A DNA stretch of 64,000 nucleotides from Microbulbifer variabilis (GCF_020524905.1 NZ_JAIVKI010000016.1:1-64000); one strand, 5' to 3'; shown: positions 20,896-30,908, counted from the first letter of the stretch. Translations and numbers: made by a program. Notes: a model not told the origin generated them from the sequence alone.

Positions 20896-23800
20896 TGTCC
20901 AAATTGAGAGGGTTTATTCTGGGCTTACTTCGTGCCTTTGGTGCTTTTCTTCTAGGCTTGTGGCGCTCCCTCAGAGCAGGGGGGGCAGTAATCACGGGCT
21001 TGTTGCTATTTATTCTGCTTACACTGTTCTATTTTCTTGGCACTGAGCAAGGTAGGGTCAATCTAACCCGCACAGCTTTTTATGGTGCAGAGCAGGCGAT
21101 AGACGGCCTTACTATCGAAGCCGAAGGAATAGCCAGTGAGCGCCTTGGGGCCTGGTTTTTTGAACGCTTGCGGATCAATTTTGATAGCAACACCCTAGCC
21201 GATGGAGAACGGTTAGAATTCAAACTACAGAGTTTTTCCCGCAATCCCATCAATATTGAGCGCATCGCCGCTAATGACTTTCTGTTTAACCTCGATGTAC
21301 TGGATGAGCTACTTAAATCCTTGGCACGAGCGGAAGAAGATGCAGTCCAAGTTGTGGACGAAAGTGATAGTGGCATCGCTAGCAGTTGGGAAACCCTGTT
21401 ACCGAGTTTTCGCCTGGGAGAATTAAAACTTGAGCGCCTGCAGTTAATCAGTAGCAAGGTACCCGATATTCCCACGGTCTCGGTATTTGGCAATACCCTG
21501 TATCGATGGGAGGGGCAGCCCACCCAGCTGCAATTGGAAATTCGCGAAATAAATGGTGGGGAACTGCAATTTATTGCCGAGGGGCGCGAACAACAACCGG
21601 GCCGATTTGTTCTGGATTTTTCTGCCAGTGAGAAGGCTCAGGGTTTTGTTGGCCGTCAGTTGCAATTACCGCAAGGGCAGGCCCTGGATGCGCACGGTAA
21701 AATTTCTCTGCGTCGCCGTGATAAGCAGTTATTTGTAGATATTGAATCTCTTTCCTCCCCACTTTCCCAGCATCAATTAGGATTGACGGGTAGCGTACAA
21801 ATTGACCTTTTCCCCTGGCGTTTATACACCGAGGGTATCTGGTTGCAAGTAGATGGCCGGCGCAGCACCTTGTCTGGCAATGTCAGTGCCAATGATATTA
21901 ATGCTGAGCTCCACCTCAATCGCTTGCCGATCACTCTTTCTCGTCCATGGCAGGATGTACTGAGTAGCGGATGGCTCAGTGCCGAAGTCACCCTTAGCGG
22001 AGCATTGGCACGGCCTAATATCTCCGGTCAGGTAAAACTTAACAGCAGCTACCGGGATCAGCCCCTGAACCTGGTGGGAGGAGTGAATACTACCCAGGGT
22101 GTTATCCAGCTAGAGTCTTTACAACTGGAGTTTGCCGGTGCAGAGATTCGCACAGCGGGCACTATCGATACTGAAAATAAAACTCTGGATTTGGATGTGG
22201 CAGCGCAAGAGCTTGGCGTTGAAGAGATACGTCGGCTGCTGTCCTCCCTGCCGCAAACAGAGAACATAAATATTCCAAATGACTTTTCCGGCACCCTGCA
22301 TCAGTTGCAGGCGCGAGTCAAAGGGCCTTGGGATAAACCCAATTTTGAAGGGGTCCTGAGCGCTGTTACCGTCTATCGGGATTTACACAATGAGCTGTCG
22401 GCCAAGATCGATGGCAACTTGCAGGGACTAACAATTACAGACCTGAGCTTGGCGGGCGAAAAGCTGAATGTCCTCGGCGGTGGCACTGTGGATATCGAGG
22501 CGAAAGCGCTAAATTTACAGCTCAAACTGGATATTCGAAACCTCCATCCCTATGAAGATCTGGGCCTGACTTCTGCGCAGGGGGTAACTCTGAGCCTGCA
22601 GGGGCAGGTCGGTGTGGAGGGCCCCTGGTCCAATCCACGCCTGAATGCCAGCCTGGAATCTGATGGCTTGGTTCAAGAATATCGCTATAACTTGAAAGGC
22701 GATGCCAGTGGAGATCTGGAAAAAATTGATCTGCAGGGTTTGCGCTTGGAGCTCTTTGCCAACGGCACCTTGAACTATTTTGGCTCGAGGCAGTTTCGCG
22801 GGCCTCAGTCGCCAGTGATTATTCCAGGAATTGAGAAGGGAGCCGTACAGCCCGCACAGAGCGAGAGTCGTCTGACGGCCTTGGCCGAGGAAGCTCAGCG
22901 TCTGGGGCGGCAGGGCGTTGTACTGGTAGAGGCACAGGGAGTAGTCGAACCAAAGAAAGATCGGCTCCAAGTGGGGGTGAATGTGCGCAACTTGCCCCTG
23001 AGTTTGGTGGAAGTGGTTGGGTTGCCACTACCCAATACTCTTGAAGGTGAGCTGAGCCTGGATGGCGAAATTAACGGAGCACTGACCAATCCAGAGGTGC
23101 GAGCTAGTGTGCTGGCCCAGGGAGGCTATCGCTATGAGCCCTGGAAATTACAGGGAACCTTGGATTATGCCGACAAGAGTTTGGTTGTCGAAGGCTTGGA
23201 ATTTTTATGGGCGGGGCGCAATCAATTGTGGGCCCACGGCAGCCTTAATGAGCAGCGCCTGGACTTACAAATTCAGGGCCGGGCCTCCCTGGAGGACCTC
23301 TCCCAGGAGGTGCCATTCAATATGCCCAATCAAGGTGAAGTCATCCTGCACGCAAGTGTAACCGGCAGTCCTCAGCAGCCCGAACTTGAGGGTGATCTTC
23401 GCCTCAGCGGCTATATGCCTGGTAGGGAGAAGGGGAAGGTTCAGGTACAACCGCTCTCTATGGCCCTGGAATGGCATACCGAGGGTGGGGAGTTACAGCT
23501 GTCACTGGTGGCTGATCACGACAATCGGCGTGCGATAGATAGTAGCGCCAAGCTGCAGATTGCGCCGATCGTTGAGCGACTGTTCGCCGATAACCCAACC
23601 GAGCCGATGAGCGAAGTACCTCTGCAATTGGTAAGTGGTGGTACTGCGGACTTGTCGGTGGTTGCGGAATTTATGGACCCCAGGGTAAATGTTTTGCGAG
23701 GGTTGCTGAGCTTTTCTGCTGATGGTACCGGCACTTTGGGCAATCCCCGCCTTAATGGCGCGATAGAACTGAGTGGGGCCAGCTATGAACACCGTCCCAG

Positions 23801-24908
23801 CCATACCCGTATCGCCAATATTGATTTTTATGCGCGCCTGACACCACAGGAGTGGCGTATTGAGAGGGGGAGCGCCACTGTTGTCGATGGTGGCAGTATA
23901 AACCTGGGCGGGGTCATATTTTTCCCCGGACAGGCCCCGGCGAGGATGGATCTCAGCCTGAATCTAAAACGGGCCCATTTACTGAACACACCTGCGGTGC
24001 GCGGTGCTATTAGCGGGCAGGCGACTCTGACCGGTACAGCGGAGAATGCTCAGGTTGCAGGTCGCTTCACTTTGCGTCCTTTATCTGTACAAATTGAACA
24101 GTGGATCGGTAGTACTGTGCCGGAAATACAGGTGACGGAAGTTCAAGTAGATGGCGAGCAGATGGAACGCACTCCGCCACTACTCAGCAAATTAGGTTTA
24201 GCTGTAGAAGTAATTTTGGATCAGCAATCCTACGTGCGCGGCCTGGGGCTCAATTCCCAATTGCGTGGCCAGGTAAATATTCAAGGGACTGCAGCCAAGC
24301 CTGAGGCCTCAGGTAAATTGACCATTGTGCGGGGCAGTTTCGATTTACTCGGCAAGAAATTTGATTTACAAGAAGGGGAGATACGCTTCGAAAATAATGA
24401 GGTTGCCGTTAATGTCGAGGGGGTATATGAACACAGTGGTGGAGAGATTACCGCAACGATCTCCGGCAATACCTCCGACCTGGATATTAACTTTAGCTCC
24501 GACCCTTCGGCCTCCCAGGATGAAATCTTAGCGCAACTGCTTTTCGGCAAGTCGCTTTCAGATATTTCTCCGCTGCAAGCTGTGCGTTTGGTCAGCGTAA
24601 TACGAAGCCTGCAAACTGGCCGTGCATCTCTGGATCCTGTGGCTAAAACCCGTGAATTATTGCGTTTAGACACCCTCAATATCGAGCGAGCTGAAGGAGA
24701 TGAGGGGGATGAGTATGCCCTTAGTTTGGGTAAATACATCACCAACCGGATCTATGTGGAGTTACAGCGCAGTACCGACCCCTTAAGCCCCTGGCAGGCC
24801 GAGATGCAGATAGAAATTCGCGATAATCTTAATCTTGAGTTTAAAACGGCTGACCAAGGTGATAGTGGTTCTGGTAGTGTGGAATTACAGTGGAAGAAAG
24901 ATTATTAA
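20895..24908 (+). CDS. tamB: Translocation and assembly module TamB (AsmA-like, DUF490)
   Basis: A very long protein (1337 residues) with one N-terminal membrane helix (about 28-48), then repeated beta-strand segments forming a periplasm-spanning groove, and the conserved C-terminal domain (VNIQGTAAKPEASGKL, GSFDLLGKKFDLQEGEIRF, LLFGKSLSDISPLQAVRL). It anchors in the inner membrane and works with TamA. The ATG at 20895 shares its A with the tamA stop (TGATG), so the two are translationally coupled. Repeated 'G..W..P...' blocks such as VKGPWDKPNFEG and VEGPWSNPRLNA are typical. No terminator is obvious after it. Confidence 0.94.
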   Translation: MSKLRGFILGLLRAFGAFLLGLWRSLRAGGAVITGLLLFILLTLFYFLGTEQGRVNLTRTAFYGAEQAIDGLTIEAEGIASERLGAWFFERLRINFDSNTLADGERLEFKLQSFSRNPINIERIAANDFLFNLDVLDELLKSLARAEEDAVQVVDESDSGIASSWETLLPSFRLGELKLERLQLISSKVPDIPTVSVFGNTLYRWEGQPTQLQLEIREINGGELQFIAEGREQQPGRFVLDFSASEKAQGFVGRQLQLPQGQALDAHGKISLRRRDKQLFVDIESLSSPLSQHQLGLTGSVQIDLFPWRLYTEGIWLQVDGRRSTLSGNVSANDINAELHLNRLPITLSRPWQDVLSSGWLSAEVTLSGALARPNISGQVKLNSSYRDQPLNLVGGVNTTQGVIQLESLQLEFAGAEIRTAGTIDTENKTLDLDVAAQELGVEEIRRLLSSLPQTENINIPNDFSGTLHQLQARVKGPWDKPNFEGVLSAVTVYRDLHNELSAKIDGNLQGLTITDLSLAGEKLNVLGGGTVDIEAKALNLQLKLDIRNLHPYEDLGLTSAQGVTLSLQGQVGVEGPWSNPRLNASLESDGLVQEYRYNLKGDASGDLEKIDLQGLRLELFANGTLNYFGSRQFRGPQSPVIIPGIEKGAVQPAQSESRLTALAEEAQRLGRQGVVLVEAQGVVEPKKDRLQVGVNVRNLPLSLVEVVGLPLPNTLEGELSLDGEINGALTNPEVRASVLAQGGYRYEPWKLQGTLDYADKSLVVEGLEFLWAGRNQLWAHGSLNEQRLDLQIQGRASLEDLSQEVPFNMPNQGEVILHASVTGSPQQPELEGDLRLSGYMPGREKGKVQVQPLSMALEWHTEGGELQLSLVADHDNRRAIDSSAKLQIAPIVERLFADNPTEPMSEVPLQLVSGGTADLSVVAEFMDPRVNVLRGLLSFSADGTGTLGNPRLNGAIELSGASYEHRPSHTRIANIDFYARLTPQEWRIERGSATVVDGGSINLGGVIFFPGQAPARMDLSLNLKRAHLLNTPAVRGAISGQATLTGTAENAQVAGRFTLRPLSVQIEQWIGSTVPEIQVTEVQVDGEQMERTPPLLSKLGLAVEVILDQQSYVRGLGLNSQLRGQVNIQGTAAKPEASGKLTIVRGSFDLLGKKFDLQEGEIRFENNEVAVNVEGVYEHSGGEITATISGNTSDLDINFSSDPSASQDEILAQLLFGKSLSDISPLQAVRLVSVIRSLQTGRASLDPVAKTRELLRLDTLNIERAEGDEGDEYALSLGKYITNRIYVELQRSTDPLSPWQAEMQIEIRDNLNLEFKTADQGDSGSGSVELQWKKDY

Positions 24909-25077
24909 TTTGAAATTAGTGGTAGTTATTAAAAGTTATCAATAAGTATATGATGGGTTACTTTCGACTTGGCGGTTAATAACTTGGATTGTTTACTTCG
25001 TTTTAAAGGTAATCTATGACTGGATCATAAGTTGACCCAGTCATTTAGCCAGCCTGTGATGTCAATGTATACAAGTA

Positions 25078-26205
25078 CTATAGATATGAGTAAATGGCTG
25101 AGTCACTCTCTTTCTTCTTTTGCAAGTATTTTTTGCATGGATAATACAGAATTGCAATCAATGCAATCCAATAGAGATAGGTTCTCATTAAATTTGGTTC
25201 GTAGCCCTCTGGCCAAACCTTAGAACCGTTGAAGAAATTAATTGCAACTCCAAACTCCATATATGTCCAAAGATGTGCAGATAAGTTGATAATCGGTACA
25301 TGTAAGAGATAGAAGAATAGCGATGCCTGGCCGTACATCAGAAATACATCTAACATTCTGTTTTTTCTATTTTCTACAAGAGCCATTGTTAGTAGGACTA
25401 TACTCATCGTCATGACAATGTAGCTGAATGACATTGGATACTTGGAAGTGTTTATAAGGCTAAGAATGCTTCCGTCGGAATTCCAGGGGCTTGGATCTCC
25501 AAAACTTAGAATCCTCGATCCGACAAACAGGGTTGCTAGTCCGGTAGCAGCTATCAATAGCAGGCGCACTCTCTGCTTGGTTTCTACTTCATAAAGAGAA
25601 CCAGAGGCATACCCTAAATACATTAAGGCAAATAGGGGGATTATGTTGTAAGCGGCAAAAATACCCGTATCAAATTCAAATAGCTTAAACCCACTGCGAA
25701 CATGCGCCAATATCCAAATCCACTCATAATTTCCCAGCAGCTGGCGAATGTAATCGTCGTTTATATAACCATGCAGTCCGATTAAAGCCAGGCAGGACGC
25801 AATAGTTAACTTTTTAGGAAGGTATATAAGGCCTGCAAGAAGTATCATCGATACTCCCAGAGCCCATATAACCTGGACAAAAGCAAAATTGTAGTCAAAC
25901 TGCCAGGAAAGATTTATCAGGGTAAGCTCAAGCAGGATCAATACCATACCCCTTACCATTAAAAATCTGGCGAGTTCCTGTTTGGAATTCAGTTTTTTAC
26001 CATGAAAATACGCACTCAGCCCAGTTAGGAATATAAAACCTGGGGCACAAATATGTGTAATCCATCGAGTTAAAAATAGTGCAACAGACGATTGTGATAG
26101 ATCAAGAGGGTCAAATTGAGTAGAGGTCCAAAAATCTCGAGTATGATCGAGAGCCATAATAACCACTAAAATACCTCTAGTGATATCTATTGCAGGGTAT
26201 CTCAA
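25078..26205 (-). CDS. Multi-pass membrane acyltransferase-like protein (HGSNAT/DUF1624 type)
   Basis: The 375-residue product has about ten predicted membrane helices. The opening RYPAIDITRGILVVIMALDHTRDFW matches, in two parts, the R-x-x-x-x-D-x-x-R-G and DH blocks of heparan-alpha-glucosaminide N-acetyltransferase-like proteins, where the His is thought to accept the acetyl group; FLTGLSAYF also fits. The C-terminus ends in a Lys-rich cytoplasmic tail. The start is TTG at 26205 with GGAG 9 bases upstream. A role in acetylating an envelope sugar is inferred. No sugar-synthesis genes lie nearby, so the substrate is unknown. Confidence 0.75.
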   Translation of the reverse strand: MRYPAIDITRGILVVIMALDHTRDFWTSTQFDPLDLSQSSVALFLTRWITHICAPGFIFLTGLSAYFHGKKLNSKQELARFLMVRGMVLILLELTLINLSWQFDYNFAFVQVIWALGVSMILLAGLIYLPKKLTIASCLALIGLHGYINDDYIRQLLGNYEWIWILAHVRSGFKLFEFDTGIFAAYNIIPLFALMYLGYASGSLYEVETKQRVRLLLIAATGLATLFVGSRILSFGDPSPWNSDGSILSLINTSKYPMSFSYIVMTMSIVLLTMALVENRKNRMLDVFLMYGQASLFFYLLHVPIINLSAHLWTYMEFGVAINFFNGSKVWPEGYEPNLMRTYLYWIALIAILYYPCKKYLQKKKESDSAIYSYL

Positions 26206-26674
26206 TTTTTTATCTCCAAGTTGATGGTTTGTATTTATTGGTTGTTTATAGAGATGGTTTTCCTTCGTTGCTATCTTGCTGTGGGGAATTTAATTCGAAT
26301 GGCTGAAACCCCTTTTTTTAGCTTTTGAAATTTTGGTGGAAGCTGCAGCAGGTTTTCTATAAACAACCCTTGCCGCTAGGTGGGTTAGCTCATCGGAGAA
26401 GCTTACTTTTAAATTCACCTCAAGTCACTGGTCTTGATGGTGAATCTATGAAGTGTGGCTTCAAATTGGTAAGTATTATTTACGGTTAGGGTTGGGTATT
26501 ATTGGTCGATACAGTGAAGGTTTCTTGGTTAGACTATCGTGCCATTTAGGGAGTGTGCTGGGAATTTTCAGGCCTTAGTTTTTTAATGTTTAGTAATCCC
26601 ATCGTAATAATAAATTTTGATAGCTAAAATTTCCCCTGCTATCGAAAATTTGGCATTTTCAGTTGAGGTCTCTT
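26206..26674. other. 469-bp AT-rich gap with no gene seen
   Basis: It lies upstream of the acyltransferase-like gene and downstream of the cysteine-rich secreted protein gene, both on the minus strand. I see no coding frame, RNA structure or strong terminator. It should hold the promoter of the acyltransferase gene. Confidence 0.5.
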
Positions 26675-27463
26675 CTATTCTTCAGAAGACCTCGAGTGTT
26701 TGGTGATTACCATATCTGTAATTTCTAAAGTACAGCCTTTCTTGGGAGGACCATTGACTCCCCAATTGTCGATAACAATCATCATCGATTTGTCAAAAAC
26801 TGTAGGACCTTTCTCGCGGTAGGCATGCCAGAGTTGGTTGGAACTGTCACATCTTGTCTCTGTAGCATCACATACTCGAATATCCCATTGGTAGGTACCG
26901 TTATTCGGCCCCGAGAGAACCTGACTGGAAGTGAACGTAATATGCTGCTTAGTACCATTGTTTACTCTTATAGCACCCTGTTGATTAACCCAGCCTGCCT
27001 GCTTGGGGCGGTCTCCCCAGTTAGAAGCGAAGCCGCCGGGGCCATTGGGGCCTTTAGTTTCTACAAAGTCCACCTCACGTTCTCCACCATCCCAACACCC
27101 CCCCAGTCGTCCACACCAGGGAAACATGTATACGGCGATCCACTCCGTCGGACTGCATCTACCTGCAGGGACATTAACCTTAAAATCAATCGCGGCAATA
27201 TCCCGCATCCGTATATCTTGATCACCACATTGGACCGCAGTGGTATAAACACAAGAGCCTTTAAGATCCTGATTCATTGCGATCGTCGCTGATCCGGCTT
27301 TAGCACTTGGCTGATAATCAATCAAGGTGCACCGGTTGTATTGAGCAACCTTGTCATCTTGATGGTTAAATTGAGGCTGGCACCTGGTAGGCGAAGTAGC
27401 CGATGCTGCGTGAAACAAAAAAAGGCTGAAGATGCCGAGGAGTGGTGCGATTACTTTTGGCAC
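26675..27463 (-). CDS. Secreted cysteine-rich protein with a GH16-like active-site motif
   Basis: Starting at GTG 27463 (AGGA 9 bases upstream) the product has 262 residues with a clean signal peptide (PKVIAPLLGIFSLFLFHAASA). An open frame extends to a TTG at 27529 but places the signal far from the N-terminus. The mature part has about ten cysteines, so up to five disulfides. It contains GGEREVDFVETKG: the EVDFVE string fits the E-[ILV]-D-x-x-E catalytic pattern of glycoside hydrolase family 16, and DNWGVNGP near the end fits a beta-sandwich strand. I cannot align the rest to a family, so an endoglycanase or glycan-binding role is only a hypothesis. Confidence 0.55.
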   Translation of the reverse strand: MPKVIAPLLGIFSLFLFHAASATSPTRCQPQFNHQDDKVAQYNRCTLIDYQPSAKAGSATIAMNQDLKGSCVYTTAVQCGDQDIRMRDIAAIDFKVNVPAGRCSPTEWIAVYMFPWCGRLGGCWDGGEREVDFVETKGPNGPGGFASNWGDRPKQAGWVNQQGAIRVNNGTKQHITFTSSQVLSGPNNGTYQWDIRVCDATETRCDSSNQLWHAYREKGPTVFDKSMMIVIDNWGVNGPPKKGCTLEITDMVITKHSRSSEE

Positions 27464-27627
27464 GATATTAATTCCTGATGCGCTGGAATTTATCAAGACA
27501 TCGGAGGGGATAAGGGAGAAATTTTTCAATATTATTGATTGTAGAACAGGCTTAGGTGACTGATCGTTTTTTCGAGTGGAAGTTCACTACCCAATTTTTA
27601 TGAGGCTGAATCAGTCTAGATCAGCTC

Positions 27628-28206
27628 CTACTTGAGAATGCCATCTTTAACTGCCCCCTCTAGTTTGCTTCTAATTTCAGACCAAAGTACTTCACTTCCC
27701 ATTCCAATACGTGCGTTTAAAGAAAATACTTGTTCCTTGGTGATGCCATACTGCTTCCAGCTGTGTCCCCCGCCATAAATGTTATGAAGTAGGGGCGGAA
27801 TACGATCAATGGCTTTTGCAAAGCGGGCATCAGCGGTTTCTCCTGATTCGAATTCCTCCCATAGATTCACCAACTCTATATTCATATTTCCAGGTAACAG
27901 TGAAGCTAGGCGTTGCAACCCTTGCTTTTCTTTCGCTTTTTTCTCGCCTGTTTCACTTGAATAGATTATGGTATCCCCAGCATCAATCTCCCCAAGATCA
28001 TGTATAAGAAGCATTTTTATTACCCGATCTATATTTAATGGGTCGTTTGAATAATCTTTCAAAATTAAAGCGCATAGGCAGACATGCCAGCTGTGTTCCG
28101 CGGAATTTTCGTAGCGCTTTAACCCCACTGGTCTCGTTTTTCGTTGTACATCTTTGAGCTTCTCTATTTCAATAATAAATTCGAGCGCTTTCTCAATTTC
28201 TTGCAT
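27628..28206 (-). CDS. HD-domain phosphohydrolase (YfbR-like)
   Basis: The 192-residue product carries the HD metal-binding set: His in YENSAEHSWHV, His-Asp in LLIHDLGEIDAGD, and the last Asp in AKAIDRIPPLL. This pattern and size fit the HD_3 group that includes 5'-deoxynucleotidase YfbR and related nucleotide phosphohydrolases. A nucleotide monophosphate substrate is inferred. The ATG is at 28206. It is a single gene, 106 bp downstream of the mtfA stop on the same strand. Confidence 0.83.
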   Translation of the reverse strand: MQEIEKALEFIIEIEKLKDVQRKTRPVGLKRYENSAEHSWHVCLCALILKDYSNDPLNIDRVIKMLLIHDLGEIDAGDTIIYSSETGEKKAKEKQGLQRLASLLPGNMNIELVNLWEEFESGETADARFAKAIDRIPPLLHNIYGGGHSWKQYGITKEQVFSLNARIGMGSEVLWSEIRSKLEGAVKDGILK

Positions 28207-28312
28207 TACAATTTCCTGGATTCATTTGTAGTGAGATTTTCTTGGTATTGGTCGCAGTCAATAAGCTGTCAATGTCAAATCGCGCTTCAATATAGAGTTG
28301 AAAATGGATGAT

Positions 28313-29170
28313 TCATAATCCTGGATTGACTCTCCCATTGCCACCGACCAGGCTTGCTGGGTCTAACCGGTAGAAATGGCTCAGTTCATTGTAAAGTTCT
28401 GGATGTAGTGAACGCATGGCTTTGGGGGTTGTATAAAAACTTTCAGTCGCTACGGCAAAAAATTCAGCTGGAGATTGGGCTCCGTATAAATCCAGTACGG
28501 AGGGGCTATCGCCGGGAAGTTGACCAAATTCCGCTCTTTGCCGCAAACGATGAAACTCCCGGCTCATTACTTGGGCCCAGTTAGCACCATCACCGGATTT
28601 TTCAAAAAGTGGGCGGCCATCAAAGTAGCCGTCCTCTTCATCTACTTTGTGGGCAAACTCGTGCAGGGCAACATTGTGGCCTCGCTGGGGATGCTCTAGG
28701 TCTTCCGCCAGATCTCCCCAGGAGAGAACCACTGGTCCGCGGTAATGTGCTTCACCTTCCCGTGCACTACGTCTGGCGGTTTCTATATAGCCTTCCCTGT
28801 GGGTTTCATGGGCAACATAGGTATCCGGGTACAGGAGTATGGTATAGAGATTGGGATAGCAATCATTTTTGCGGCCCAACAACAGCAAGCAGGCATGGGC
28901 GGCGATGGCGACTCTCATTTTTTCATTGACTTGTAAGCCGTCACAACCGACAAATTCTTTGTCATTAAGAAAAAGGACGATATTACTGCACAGTTCTTGT
29001 TGTAGGTCGCTGTTTAGATGGTGATATAGCGGGAGCGTTTCTTTTAGCAGCTGTAACTGCTCTTGTGTGAGCGCTTGTGCGCGACGGTAGCGGATACTCC
29101 AGCGGCGATAAAAAACAGGTATAAGCCAGATGGCCAGGGCGAGCAGGATAATCGCAAGGAAAGCGGTCAT
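28313..29170 (-). CDS. mtfA: Zinc peptidase MtfA (M90 family)
   Basis: The 285-residue product has a membrane helix at residues 2-20, which the 265-residue E. coli MtfA lacks or has shorter, then the M90 domain with HEFAH at 170-174 and the third-ligand region AVATESFYT. In enterobacteria MtfA is an aminopeptidase that binds the repressor Mlc; here the partner is unknown. Its ATG overlaps the stop of the NTF2-like gene by 4 bases (ATGA), so both are made from one message. Confidence 0.93.
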   Translation of the reverse strand: MTAFLAIILLALAIWLIPVFYRRWSIRYRRAQALTQEQLQLLKETLPLYHHLNSDLQQELCSNIVLFLNDKEFVGCDGLQVNEKMRVAIAAHACLLLLGRKNDCYPNLYTILLYPDTYVAHETHREGYIETARRSAREGEAHYRGPVVLSWGDLAEDLEHPQRGHNVALHEFAHKVDEEDGYFDGRPLFEKSGDGANWAQVMSREFHRLRQRAEFGQLPGDSPSVLDLYGAQSPAEFFAVATESFYTTPKAMRSLHPELYNELSHFYRLDPASLVGGNGRVNPGL

Positions 29171-29586
29171 AGGTTATTTGTCGATTGTTTAGCTGAAATA
29201 TTCTCGCTAATTGAAAAGGCCTCACAGGGCGTGCCCTGGTGGTATTGCATCTGCCAGCGACCTTTGTTGAGCACCCAAATAGAGGAGCGTTTGCAGAAAT
29301 CAGAGTAATTTCCCTGCTGGTCGCGGTGCGCGGATTGATACAGCAGTAATTGGACGGATTCAGAGAGCGTTAAGCATTGGTAATTCTGGCTGTGAATTGT
29401 CCATTCACTTTTTTTCTCTGACTGCATCAATGTGGTTATCAATTTAAAGTCAAAACTTCGGCCAGATTTTCCCACCTCTCTAAAGTCTGGGCTTAACAAT
29501 TTTTCCAGTATTTTAATATTGCTGCGGGTGCCTGTGTCGTGCAGCATGGTTTCATACTCAATGATGCGATCCAAATCTGACGCCAT
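29167..29586 (-). CDS. NTF2-like (DUF4440-type) protein
   Basis: The ATG at 29586 has AAGGAG 9 bases upstream; an upstream start at 29658 lacks such a site. The 139-residue product has the SnoaL/DUF4440 pattern: a helix IIEYETMLHD, then LLSPDFREVGKSGRSFD, and beta strands ending in SSIWVLNKGRWQMQYHQGTP. Similar small proteins often answer DUF4440 searches with no proven activity. It is the first gene of a pair with mtfA (ATGA overlap). Confidence 0.8.
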   Translation of the reverse strand: MASDLDRIIEYETMLHDTGTRSNIKILEKLLSPDFREVGKSGRSFDFKLITTLMQSEKKSEWTIHSQNYQCLTLSESVQLLLYQSAHRDQQGNYSDFCKRSSIWVLNKGRWQMQYHQGTPCEAFSISENISAKQSTNNL

Positions 29587-29660
29587 TTTGACTGGCTCCT
29601 TACTTGAGTCTTTCCGGTTTTTTTTGCGTGGGTATATAGTAAGTCGAGCATATTGCAAGT

Positions 29661-29689
29661 TTGACCCTGCAGTTTTTCGAAATTATATA
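29661..29689 (+). promoter_or_regulatory. Candidate sigma70 promoter for the periplasmic binding protein gene
   Basis: TTGACC (29661-29666), 17 bp, TATATA (29684-29689). It would give a leader of about 230 nt before the ATG at 29926. The leader holds a small hairpin (CGAGGTT/AACCTCG, 29715-29730). The 339-bp gap 29587-29925 between the divergent genes shows nothing else that I recognise. Confidence 0.5.
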
Positions 29690-29925
29690 GATGGGGGAAA
29701 AGCGGTTTATTCACCGAGGTTTTAACCTCGTCCCCTTTAATAATTTTATAGTTGGGGAATTGTGCGCCCTTTTCAAGCCCCTTGATTCAAAAAACATTGA
29801 CTGTTGATGTGTGCCTGATGGGCAGGACATTTCTCGTTTAGTGGAGATATGCGACTTGATTAATCACTATTCGATGCCAACACTTAGGGCGTCTTGGTGA
29901 TTTTTCTGTCGCTTTGGAGATAGTT

Positions 29926-30690
29926 ATGCTTATACGCTCCCTTATTGCTTTTTTAGGCTTAATGTTCGGCGTTCTTGTTTCGGCGGTTGCGCAGTCGGGA
30001 GGTGCGCCCTTAAAAGTGGCGATAGCTGGCGATGCCCCGCCCTATGTGATTAACCAGGCTACCAGTGGTTTGGAAGTGGATATTGTACGGGAGGCGCTTC
30101 CCGGTTATGCCGTGCAGTTTGAACAAATGGGCTTTGCAGAAACGGCCCCAGCCCTTGAACAGGGTAAAGTGCAGGCGGCGGTAAATGTGATGAAGAAGGA
30201 TGATGGTCTTTTTTATTCCAACAATATGATCAGTTTTGCCAACTACGCAATTACCAAAGCTACCGACAAAATGAAAATTGATAGTATTGCGGATCTTGCC
30301 GGCAAGAAGGTGATCACTTGGCAGGGTGGACCCATGGATTTGGGGCCGGAATTTGAAAAAATGTATGGGCCCAATGGCACACAGCGCCAGAATATTATTC
30401 AGGCTCCGACAGCTCCCGATCTTGTAGCGCAATTTTGGAAGATGAAAGATGTTGTGGCGGTTGTGGACATGGAATTATTTAAGAACTTGAGTAATAAAAT
30501 GGGCCACAAAATGGATCAGGTTAACCTTTTCCCAATTTTTGTTCCAATGACCGATTTCCGCGTAGGGTTCCGTGACCAGAAGGTGCGTGATGATTTTAAT
30601 ACCGGGCTTGCCAAGCTATGTAGCAGCGGTCGCTATAAGGAGTTATTGAAGAAATATGATGTGGTTCAGAAAGAAAATATCTGCAATTAA
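29926..30690 (+). CDS. Periplasmic solute-binding protein, family 3 (amino-acid type)
   Basis: From the ATG at 29926 (TGGAGA 5 bases upstream) the product has 254 residues with a signal peptide ending VAQSG. The fold is that of the family 3 binding proteins: LKVAIAGDAPPYVI, GLEVDIVREAL, then IDSIADLAGKKVITWQGG and a C-terminal helix YKELLKKYDV. No ABC permease or ATPase gene is adjacent, so it may be an orphan ligand sensor or serve a transporter elsewhere. The residue that usually contacts the ligand carboxylate cannot be assigned by eye. Confidence 0.82.
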   Translation: MLIRSLIAFLGLMFGVLVSAVAQSGGAPLKVAIAGDAPPYVINQATSGLEVDIVREALPGYAVQFEQMGFAETAPALEQGKVQAAVNVMKKDDGLFYSNNMISFANYAITKATDKMKIDSIADLAGKKVITWQGGPMDLGPEFEKMYGPNGTQRQNIIQAPTAPDLVAQFWKMKDVVAVVDMELFKNLSNKMGHKMDQVNLFPIFVPMTDFRVGFRDQKVRDDFNTGLAKLCSSGRYKELLKKYDVVQKENICN

Positions 30691-30864
30691 GCCTATGAGT
30701 TAGCTTCCTTTCTGCAAAAGTATGCAACAGAAGTAGGCGAAAGGGGGGCCGGGTTGTTACCTGGGTCCATTTCTTCCTTGAGGAGGCTACTAGCCTGTTC
30801 TTAGCTAAGCTGAATGGTCACTAGTAGGCTAAGGCTGAGAAGGTAAAGGTAAAAAGGCGAGCTA

Positions 30865-30903
30865 AAAATAAAAAGGGCCCGTAACTTGCGTTACAGGCCC
30901 TTT
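30865..30903 (-). terminator. Terminator of tRNA-Arg
   Basis: Read on the minus strand, an AAAGGGCC stem with inner GTAAC/GTTAC pairing is followed by CCCTTTTTATTTTT. It sits directly after the tRNA 3' end and also offers a weaker T-run on the plus strand for the binding-protein gene. Confidence 0.85.
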
Positions 30904-30908
30904 CTGTA

